DNA of 64,000 bases from contig CM045738.1 in the NCBI GenBank assembly GCA_024760905.1, positions 51,504,797-51,568,796 of the forward strand. The letters run 5' to 3'. How positions within the stretch are numbered: position 1 is the first letter of the stretch; the number at the start of each line of letters is the position of its first letter. The DNA comes from Plotosus lineatus. Its lineage: Eukaryota; Chordata; Actinopteri; Siluriformes; Plotosidae. Positions 8,976-16,595 of this stretch are shown piece after piece. The notes beneath the pieces are model-generated. The model ran no database searches, was not told the DNA's origin, and saw nothing but the letters and a program-made list of their open reading frames with translations. The position numbers and the translations under genes were made by a program.

Positions 8976-10724
8976 CTAATTAGGACCTAAAACTGACCCC
9001 TGAGGTACTCCAGCTTTTAACACCAAAGGTTTAGATAACGAGCCATGAACAAAAACTGATTGACTGCAATCACTTAGATAATTATTAAACCAATCAAGTA
9101 GTTTTCCACAAACTCCATACTTCTCTAGTTTGTGCCTAAGCCCCATGTGCCAAACTCTATCAAATGCTTTAGAGACATCACAAAAAAAAAAAACCATACA
9201 ATAGTAATCTTTGTTATCAAGCGATGTGCAAATCTGGTTATAAATTTCAACAAGTTGTTGTACAGTAGAGTGATCTCTCCTGAATCCACACTGATATCTA
9301 TATAACAAATCATTTGCCACAAAATAATTATAAACATGTTTGAAAACCACCCTTTCAAACAGCTTTCCAACACAGCTTATCAGTGAAAATGGGCGATAAT
9401 TTGATACAATAGAGTTATCCCCCTTCTTGTATAGCGGCATAACATTTGCATATTTCCATTGATTAGAATATACTGATAAGTTAAGTGACGTGTTAAATAT
9501 CATACACAACACTGGGCTTATAGACTCAACAGTATATCTCAATAACTGATGACTAATCTGATCTGGTCCAGCAGCTTTCTTAAGAGGGAGACATTTAATT
9601 ATGTCGGATATCTCATTAACTTCGATCTTAATATTATCTTTAACAGTATTAGTGCATTTATCAAAATTTGGAAGAGATTTATTGCCTGCACCATTCAGAT
9701 TGGTTACAGACTCAAAATATTCATTCAACATATTAGCTTTATCTATGTCTGTAAATGCTGATGGACATTCATCAGAAACACTTCTTTTTAGAGCTGGAAT
9801 TGTAGAAGCGGAACCTGACGTCTTAATTAAACTGCGTAAAATTTTCCAATATGATGATCTATTCTCTCCATACAACTCGAAAATAAATTCATCAAGATTA
9901 GAGTAGAATTGTTCTTTAGCATAACATTTCATGTTATTAACTTTATTTCGCTTCTTTTTGTATTTACTAATATCAAAGTCCTTCTGTGTTCTTTTTGCCT
10001 TTTTCCGTAGTTGATCCCGCTTTCTACTTTCACATCTAATATTTGAGTCATACCATGGTTTGTCATTAGGTCTTATCATAACTATTCTAGAAGGGATACA
10101 TTGTTTTGTGTAATCATTAAAATGGTCATAAAATGTACAACAAATGTCATCAACGTTGGAACAGACACTAAACAATGACAACCAATCCGTATCATTAATA
10201 AGTGCATTTAGCTTCTCATAGTCACCATCTTTATAACACCAGACCTTTCTAGAATATGCAACCTTTGTTGACACATGCGCATCTATGCTAACAAACGTAC
10301 CTTTGTGATCACTTATAGTTCTGTCAAAATCAATCACACCACTTTCTACAACATCAACTTCATCACTGACTATAACTGGATCTAGCAACGTGCTGGTTGT
10401 CCTGGTAACCCTGGTAGGTTCTGTTATAATATTACGTAAATTGTTTCTAGTTAAAATATCTGTTATGTTTAGATTTGATACAGATAATACATTTTCATTC
10501 AAATCACCAACAATAATAACTTTATTTGAGATATCTAAAGCACCTTCAATACTAATATCAAATCTACCCCAGAAGTTGTCCATATTGCTTTCTGGTCTGT
10601 AAACGGTACATAAGATGAGTGGTTTTTGAGGAAAAAATATCTTAACCCATATCGACTCATCAAATATATTCTCTAGTTCAGGAAGTCTCTTAAAGCTTAG
10701 GTTTTTAGAAATATACATCATCAC
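8976..10724 (-). CDS. LINE endonuclease-reverse transcriptase, 582-codon open frame
   Basis: Longest open frame in the window. Residues 1-150 hold the rest of the AP-like endonuclease: GGGV just upstream of the Met, GDLNEN at 73-78 in place of the usual GDFN, and TISDHKG at 137-142 with the catalytic SDH. Residues 370-580 are the reverse transcriptase: KAAGPDQI, LYKKGD, SNYRPFSLISCVGKLFERVV, the CGFRRDHST fingers motif, DVSKAFDRVWH at 516-526, and AGVPQGSVLGP at the very end. The frame stops right there because of an 11-bp tandem duplication. The ATG at 10,724 is internal; the true start lies further upstream, past a stop codon in the endonuclease. It is a retrotransposon protein, not a host gene. 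Confidence 0.8.
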   Translation of the reverse strand: MMMYISKNLSFKRLPELENIFDESIWVKIFFPQKPLILCTVYRPESNMDNFWGRFDISIEGALDISNKVIIVGDLNENVLSVSNLNITDILTRNNLRNIITEPTRVTRTTSTLLDPVIVSDEVDVVESGVIDFDRTISDHKGTFVSIDAHVSTKVAYSRKVWCYKDGDYEKLNALINDTDWLSLFSVCSNVDDICCTFYDHFNDYTKQCIPSRIVMIRPNDKPWYDSNIRCESRKRDQLRKKAKRTQKDFDISKYKKKRNKVNNMKCYAKEQFYSNLDEFIFELYGENRSSYWKILRSLIKTSGSASTIPALKRSVSDECPSAFTDIDKANMLNEYFESVTNLNGAGNKSLPNFDKCTNTVKDNIKIEVNEISDIIKCLPLKKAAGPDQISHQLLRYTVESISPVLCMIFNTSLNLSVYSNQWKYANVMPLYKKGDNSIVSNYRPFSLISCVGKLFERVVFKHVYNYFVANDLLYRYQCGFRRDHSTVQQLVEIYNQICTSLDNKDYYCMVFFFCDVSKAFDRVWHMGLRHKLEKYGVCGKLLDWFNNYLSDCSQSVFVHGSLSKPLVLKAGVPQGSVLGPN

Positions 10725-10975
10725 CCCACCCCCGAATGAATTTCTGTCTCGACCTATCGGAACATGAAAGTTTTCCCAAACTAAGATTTCATGATCTGTA
10801 CTTGCATCTAAATGGGTTTCTGTAAAACATACTATGTCATATTCAGATAAAAACTCTGATAGATAAGACTGCTTATTACGGATCCTTCATGCATTCAGGT
10901 GAAAGATAGACAACAAGCTGTCATTCTGAACAATAGGACCTGGGTTAGATTCCACGTCATCAGCAAGCTGAAGTA

Positions 10976-11557
10976 ACTATAAGATAATCAAAGTAATATT
11001 GATATTTATAACTTGTGATTGAAGCAGACGTAGAAACATGAATACACAGCAAGTCTTCAATTCTAGTGATAATAAATTACACGTACTTCCTACTTCATAA
11101 CTTAGAAAACTAATAAAATACAGTTTTGTTACTAAATAGAATACTGAAGTTGAAACATTTCTTAAGATTACAAGAGCACTTGAAATGCCTGAATAACCCG
11201 ATCACCGCACGGTGTTTCATTATGTCATTACTCATAAGGCTTATTTACTTGATGTTGACAGTACTTGTGCGGGCACTAGATCGGGCTATTAACAGACATA
11301 TCAATAAATATAATTGTACATAATAGGATGGCAATGCAGGATCTCTCACATGTTCTAAAGAAACTGAATAAACATAGGATATACACAATGATTCCATAAT
11401 GGATTTCTATACACATATATACATTATATTACAATTTGAAGAATATAACAAAAACTAAAGATGAGAAAAACTATAATATGAACAAAGAAAGGTGCAAACA
11501 TAGCAAATAGTAAGATAGGTTATTGTGTGTTAATATATTATTTACAATTAACAATCA
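10976..11557. other. AT-rich stretch, probably LINE 5' region
   Basis: No motif beyond continuity in composition with the LINE. It may be its 5'UTR; the 5' boundary is not visible. Confidence 0.35.
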
Positions 11558-12191
11558 ATGACATCTTATACAGAATACATGTGTGTGAACGACAAGGACC
11601 CAAGAGGAACGGTGCGGTTACAGAGAGCAGAGATAAAGAAGGTGGAGGATTTTAAGTACTTAGGCTCAACAATCCAGAGTAATGGAGAGTGTGGAAAAGA
11701 GGTGAAGAAGCGCGTGGAGGCAGGTTGGAATGGATGGAGAAAAGTGTCCGGTGTGATGTGTGATATGGTTTAGAGACAGTGGCCCTGGGGAAAAGACAGG
11801 AGTCAGAGTTGGAGGTAGCAGAGATGAAAATGTTGAGGTTCTTCTTGTTTTTCTTTTGGCTGTTCCCTTCAGGGCTCACCACAGCAAATGATCTGCCTCC
11901 ATCTCATCCTATCCTCTGCATCTTCGACTCTTACTCCAACGACCTTCATGTCCGCCTTCACCACATCCATAAATCTTCTCTTTGGTATTCCTCTGGGCCT
12001 TCTGCCTGGTAGTTCCAACCTCAGCATCCTACTACCAATATACTCACTATCCCTCCTCTGTACATGTCCAAACCATCTCAATCTATCCTCTCTGACTTTG
12101 TCTCCAAAACATCTAACATGTGCTGTCCCTCTGATGTACTCATTCCTGATCCTATCCATTCTCATTACTCCCAAAGAGAACCTCAACATTT
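11558..12191. mobile_element. RTE-A fragment with its 3' segment inverted
   Basis: 11,565-11,844 reads plus-strand RTE-A (YMCVNDKDPRG, then EDFKYLGSTIQSNGECG, up to EMKMLRF) with an internal deletion near 11,763. 11,845-12,190 reads minus-strand RTE-A from the 3' end back to the same MLRF codons. The piece is therefore a 5' part in sense followed by its own 3' part flipped, with the MLRF-coding bases at both ends. Confidence 0.75.
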
Positions 12192-12484
12192 CAGTCATAG
12201 ATGAGCATAGTGCAAAAAACAAACAAACAACAACATACAAAACAAATTAAAACGAACAAAGAAACAATTTGACTCTGAGAACTCCGCAATGTCGCCCTCT
12301 AGGCAGCGCCATCTTGGAGACGTCACATTCAATGTAAAAGGACATGAAGCATAATTATTGAAGTTTATCCTTTTGGTGAAATTTGTGAAACACGCTACAG
12401 AACATAAAATCTCACACACAAACATTCTAAACATTAACTTAGGTACTGTACTCTAATAATAATTGAAAAAGACTTTAATACAAG
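12192..12484 (-). repeat. Right arm of the ~290-bp inverted repeat
   Basis: Inverted partner of 7,143-7,434, including the SPRWRCLEG-coding stretch seen in both arms. Confidence 0.8.
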
Positions 12485-12789
12485 TGCTTTATAACAGTAT
12501 ATGCTGTATAATGTTTATATTTTATTATCAATAAATATAACAGTAAAAATTAAAAAGCTTTTTTTTCCTTAATCATTATGACATTTTACTACATTAATAC
12601 TGTACTAATGAGTAAGACTGTCCATAGAATGTGTTTAAGAAGCATATAATAGCGTATGTAATATATACATAGTATTTTACTTCCGGTTGATCATTCGTGT
12701 ATGTAACTTCCAGGTACAGAACTCGCGGATTATCTTCATTCGGGGAAGGGGCCGGAACCAAACTCCGCAAATAATGAGGGCCTACTGTA

Positions 12790-12951
12790 CAGGGGAGCCT
12801 CGGAATCCGAACGCTCTAGAGTTCAAACAAATCGAAATCTGAACAAAAAATCTCTGATTTTTTTTGTCCCAGAACCCGAACAAAAACCAGTAGTTTAACT
12901 CGAGAAATGCGCGAGAAAAAATGAGACCGACAGGGAGGAAAAGTGCACAAC
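12790..12951 (+). mobile_element. Pogo-like TIR end CAGGGGAGCCTCGG
   Basis: Starts at the base after the TA that ends the previous element. CAGGGGAGCCTCGGAATCC followed by alternating 'gaacaaa' motifs resembles the ends of pogo/Tigger-like fish MITEs. The other end was not found, unless it lies within the tandem repeat to the right. Confidence 0.45.
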
Positions 12952-13150
12952 TACAGGAAGTCTGGAAGTTGTTCATACTATGTATGTTCTGGGGAAGTCC
13001 GGAAGTTGTTGATACTATGTATCACCCTAATAAAGCAATCCTGGGAAAGTCCGGAAGTTGTTGATACTATGTATCATCCAAATAAAGCTGTCTTGGGGAA
13101 GTCTGGAAGTTGTTGATACAGTACTATGTACGCATCACCCTCATAAAGCT
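12952..13150 (+). repeat. Minisatellite, about four units of ~55-60 bp
   Basis: Units contain GAAGTCCGGAAGTTGTTGAT, then ACTATGTATCACCC and AATAAAGC. They begin near 12,955, 12,995, 13,045 and 13,098, with small indels between them. Confidence 0.8.
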
Positions 13151-13289
13151 AAAGTTAGCGCTAAAGCACTAAAGCTATCTAATCACTAACACCAAACACC
13201 ACCTCCAGCAACAAATACGATTTAGAGTACCAAACAGAAAACCCTCAGATCGGCTTATAAACATAATCGCCTAAACAAAGCTGAAGAGG
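13151..13289. other. Short spacer
   Basis: No recognised content between the minisatellite and the RTE-A end. Confidence 0.4.
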
Positions 13290-13539
13290 ATGTATCTTCT
13301 TTTTCTTTCAGCTGTTCCCTTCAGGGGTCACCACAGCAAATCATCCGCCTCCATCTCAGCCTGTCCTCTGCATCTTCTCCTCTTACTCCAATGACCTTCA
13401 TGTCTTCCTTCACCACATCCATAAATCTCTTCTTTGGTCTTCCTCTAGGCTTTCTGCCTGGTAGTTCCAACCTCAGCATCCTACTGCCGATATACTCACT
13501 ATCCCTCCTCTGTACATATCCAAACCATCTCAATCAATG
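13290..13539 (-). mobile_element. RTE-A 3' end, separated from its body by a SINE
   Basis: On the minus strand it reads RWFGYVQRRDSEY, LRLELPGR, then the CCGDP end and the 3'UTR. The upstream body in the same orientation resumes at 13,858. About 300 bp of RTE coding expected between them are missing and a SINE occupies the place. Confidence 0.8.
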
Positions 13540-13857
13540 AGTCCCCACAGCGAATCATCTTGATTCGCACGTTTTGATTTGGCAGAGGTTTTTACGTCGG
13601 ATGCCCTTCCTTTTACAACCCTTTTAGCAAGGGACAGAAACACGCTGACGACTTTGCAGCCTACTCTTTAAAAATGTTAGCAATGGTTCTTTTACATGCC
13701 TCTCACCATAGACAGTGAGAGACATGGCCCGCCTTTGATAACCCAGTTAGCCACACTGGGGTGGGGGACAGTGACAACCTTGTGGAGAGTGGGACTCGAA
13801 CCCCCAACATTTGGATCAGCGATCCAGCGCCCTATACTACTAGACCACCACTGCCCC
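13540..13857 (-). repeat. tRNA-headed SINE with RTE-A tail, most complete copy
   Basis: Read on the minus strand: head GGGGCAGTGGTGGTCTAG with an A-box-like TGGTCTAGTAG, B box GGTTCGAGTCCC, then a body with CTGGGTTATCAAAGGC-like and CTCACTGTCTATGGTGAGAG blocks. Next comes CAGCGTGTTTCTGTCCC, and finally the RTE-derived block (GGGTTGTAAAAGGAAGGGC, then TTTGATTTGGCA on the plus strand). The tail is cut at the CTGTGGGGAC equivalent of the RTE end. RNA polymerase III boxes in the head would drive its transcription. Not a functional tRNA: the cloverleaf arms do not pair. Confidence 0.75.
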
Positions 13858-16366
13858 TAAGTATTTAAAAACCTTCACCTTCGTTATTTCTCTCCTGTGT
13901 CCTTCTCATTCACACAAATGTACTCTGATTTTCTGAAGCTAACCTTCATTCCTCTACTTTCCAGGGAATACCTCCACCTCTCTAGATTTTCCTCCACTTG
14001 TTCTCTGCTCTCACTACAGATCACAATGTCATCTGCAAACATCATAGTCCATGGAGATTCTTGCCTCGGCTCAGAGCTGACCCTTGATGCAGTCCCACCT
14101 TCACCTTGAACTCTTCTGTCACGCCGACAGCACACCTCACCACTGTCTTACATCTCTCATACATGTCCTGCACCGCTCTAACATACTTCTCTGCCATTCC
14201 AGACTTCCTCATGCAACACCACAGTTCTTCTCTTGGAACCCTGTCAGATGCTTTCTCCAGATTCACAAAGGCACAATGTAGCTCCTTCTGACCTTCTCTG
14301 TACTTCTCTATTAACATCCTCAAAGCAAACATTGCATCTGTGGTGCTCTTTCTTGGCATGAAACCAAACTGTTGTTCACAACTGCTGACCCTTAGTCGAG
14401 CTTCCACTGTTCATTCCCATAACTTCATCGTATGACTCATCAATTTTATAGCTCTGTTGTTGCCACAGCTCTGCACGTCTCCCTTGTTCTTAAAAATGGG
14501 CACAAGCATACTTCTGCTCCATTCCTCTGGCATCCTCTCACTCTCTAAGACCTGTTTGGATGTTCTTGTCAGGAAATCTACTGCTACCTCTCCTAGACAC
14601 TTCCATATCTCCACTGGTATGTCATCAGGACCAACTGCCTTTCCACTCTTCATCCTCTTCAATGCCCTCCTCACTTCACCCTTAGCAATCTTTGCTACTT
14701 CCTGGTCCTCAACAGTCACCTCTTCTACTCTTTGTTCTCTCTCATTTTTCTCATTCATCAGCTTTTTAAAGTACTCATTCTGTCTTCCCAGCACACTTCT
14801 GTCATCAGTCAATACATTTCCCTCTGTCCTTAATCATTCTAACTTGCTGCACGTCTTTCCCATCTCTATTTTTCTGCTGTGCCAACCTGTATAAATCATT
14901 TTCTCCCTCCTTACTGTCCAACCTATCATACAAGTCATCATACGCCCTCTGTTTGGCCTTTGACACTGCTACTTTCGCCTTACGCTGTGTCTCCCTGTAC
15001 TCCTGTTTACTCTCTTCGGTCCTCTCAATGTCCCACTTCTTCTTAGCTAACCTCTTCTTTTGTACACTCTCCTGCACGTCCTCATTCCACCACCAAGTCT
15101 CCTTATCTACTTTCCTTCCAGAAGACACACCAAGTACTCTCCTACCTGTCTCCCTGATCACATTAGCTGTAGTTGTCCAGTCATGTGGAAGCACTTCCTT
15201 ACCACCCAAAGCCTGTTTCAACTCCTCCTTGAAGACAACACAACACTCTTCCTTTTTCAGCTTCCACCACTTTGTCTTCTGCTCTGCCTTCTCCTTCTTC
15301 ACCTTCCTTACCATCAGTATCATCCTGCACACCACAATCCTATGCTGTTTGGCAACACTCTCACCCACTACTACTTTGCAGTCACTGACTTCCTTTAAAT
15401 TACATCGCCTACACAAAATGTAGTCTACCTGTGTGCTCCTACCTCCGCTCTTATAAGTCACCCTATGCTCCTGTCTCTTCTGGAAGAAAGTCACCACAGC
15501 CATTTCCATCCTTTTTGCAAAATCGATCAACATCTGTCCTTCTGTGTTCCTGTCCTGGATACCAAACCTGCCCATCACTTCCTCGTTCCTTCTGTTTCCT
15601 GCACCACCATGTCCATTGAAGTCTGCCCCAATGACCATTCTTTGACCTCTGGGGGTACTCTGCATCACTTCATCTAACTCACTCCAGAATCTCTCCTTCT
15701 CTTCCTGCTTACATCCCGCCTGTGGGGCATAAGCACTAACAACATTGAACATCACGCGTTCAATTTCTAACTTGAGACTCATCACTCTGTCTGACACTCT
15801 TTTCACTTCTAGAACATTTCTGACCAACCCCTCCTTCAAGATGACTCCTAATCTATTTCTCTTCCCATCCACACCATGATACAACAGCTTAAACCCTGCT
15901 CCTAAGCTTCTAGTCTTGCTACCTTTCCACCTGGTCTCCTGAACACACAGAATGTCCACCTTCCTCCTCTGCATCATGTCAGCCAGCTCTCTACCTTTTC
16001 CTGTCATAGTTCCAACATTCCCTACTTTCAGTCCTAGACTCATGCCTTTCCTCTTCTCTCTCTGCCTATGGACACACCTCCCACCTCTCCTTCTTTGACC
16101 TCTCCTTCTTCAACCTCTCCTTCTTCTACCAACAGTAGTCCAATTTACACCTGTACCCTGTTGGTTGACAGCACTCATGGCGCTTGTTGTTAACCCGAGC
16201 CTCAACCGATCCGGTATGAAATTTGTCTGGACTGTTTGCATTCTGTATTTTGGCAAAAGTTTTACGCCGGATGCCCTTCCTGTCACAACCCTCTGCATTT
16301 ATCCGGGCTTGGGACTGGTGTGAGGACGGAAACTTGTTTGTGCCCATCCTATTGGCTGCATTACAT
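13858..16366 (-). mobile_element. RTE-A copy, 5' end to RT C-terminus
   Basis: Runs from a 5'UTR (16,366-16,044) through an intact endonuclease frame (16,043-14,805), the RT fingers (14,812-14,411: KAVGPDDIPVEIWKCLGE, VPIFKNKGDVQSCG) and the RT palm (14,407-14,042 and 14,135-13,884: RVPREELW, GLHQGSALS, MMFADDIVICSESREQ). It stops at FKYL. FADD is intact. Frameshifts near 14,812 and 14,060 and a stop near 14,408 break the single ORF. The family is an RTE-clade LINE whose proteins are often mis-named craniofacial development protein 2-like in fish annotations. Confidence 0.85.
14805..16043 (-). CDS. RTE-A endonuclease and linker, 412-codon frame
   Basis: Starts at MSLGLKVGNVGTM, where other copies read VGTLNVGTM. 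Endonuclease motifs are LCVQETRWKG (metal-binding Glu) near residue 36, VVSAYAPQ near 101, GADFNGH near 142, STQVDYIL near 204 and the QHRIVVC equivalent of SDH near 237. A long basic linker follows (KTKWWKLKKEEC, KETWWWNED, KRLAKKKWDIE, QRAYDDLYDRLDSKEGENDLYRLA). The frame ends by frameshift just before the DDRSVLGR entry into the RT. It is the best kept RTE-A endonuclease here. In target-primed reverse transcription it would nick chromosomal DNA. Confidence 0.8.
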   Translation of the reverse strand: MSLGLKVGNVGTMTGKGRELADMMQRRKVDILCVQETRWKGSKTRSLGAGFKLLYHGVDGKRNRLGVILKEGLVRNVLEVKRVSDRVMSLKLEIERVMFNVVSAYAPQAGCKQEEKERFWSELDEVMQSTPRGQRMVIGADFNGHGGAGNRRNEEVMGRFGIQDRNTEGQMLIDFAKRMEMAVVTFFQKRQEHRVTYKSGGRSTQVDYILCRRCNLKEVSDCKVVVGESVAKQHRIVVCRMILMVRKVKKEKAEQKTKWWKLKKEECCVVFKEELKQALGGKEVLPHDWTTTANVIRETGRRVLGVSSGRKVDKETWWWNEDVQESVQKKRLAKKKWDIERTEESKQEYRETQRKAKVAVSKAKQRAYDDLYDRLDSKEGENDLYRLAQQKNRDGKDVQQVRMIKDRGKCID

Positions 16367-16595
16367 TGTAAGCTTGGTAAAGCACTTAATTAAAATAAAT
16401 ATAAATGCTGTAATTTGATTCTTTTAATAAACCGTGCTACTTGGATGGATGCGATACTGGCCTGACGACAGTGCACAAGTCTGATGTTGCTCGCAGTGGT
16501 CCAAGGGATCACTCAAGGAGTTGATATGTTTGCTCAGACACATAGAAAATTAGAGGGAACATAGGCCACAATTATTAGTTCTCTGATGTTAATAC
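16367..16595. other. Unassigned spacer
   Basis: Between the RTE-A 5' end and the Rex3 5' end. A short motif (TTAGAGGGAACAT) may belong to an old repeat; nothing firm. Confidence 0.35.

Larger units (their letters stand above)
7606..10975 (-). mobile_element. AT-rich CR1/L2/jockey-like LINE, near complete
   Basis: Minus-strand LINE with an (AAG)n 3' tail at 7,606-7,620. Parts in order: endonuclease N-terminus (about 10,975-10,725, with one in-frame stop in the HLNA-x-IRN motif), the long EN-RT frame (10,724-8,976), the end of the RT (FAEDT motif near 8,930, then LISYNPEK), the thumb region and the C-terminal CQCG...H-x3-ECPLY motif (8,791-7,765). It is much more AT-rich than the RTE, Rex3 and zinc-finger LINEs here, and the protein style is like that of marine invertebrate LINEs I know. 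The 3' half has two frameshifts and the FADD motif reads FAED, so it is inactive but recent. Confidence 0.8.
6794..12787. mobile_element. Pogo/Tigger-like DNA element, nested composite
   Basis: Left end CAGTAGGCCCTTGACTATTC and right end ...GAGGGCCTACTG are inverted, and each is flanked by TA (6,792-6,793 and 12,788-12,789). CAG...CTG ends and TA duplication are typical of Tc1/mariner-pogo elements. A short N-terminal-like reading (MPLKRCLSSLAKR) at about 7,003 and a Glu-rich end near 7,110-7,137 hint at an internally deleted transposase. The interior carries 290-bp inverted arms, a palindrome, a LINE and a rearranged RTE-A piece. Terminal similarity beyond about 12 bp is weak, so the pairing of these two ends is an inference. 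Confidence 0.55.

Noticed and set aside
14457..14894. Ser/Leu/Pro-rich frames antisense to RTE-A (also at 14,953, 43,784, 48,521, 57,446, 58,601, 59,850)
   Set aside because: Antisense shadows of the RTE coding strand; they recur at the same place in each copy only because the element does.
14805..16043. Host gene 'craniofacial development protein 2-like'
   Set aside because: The protein is the endonuclease of an RTE-type LINE, present in many copies here with RT attached; the host-gene name is a common mis-annotation.
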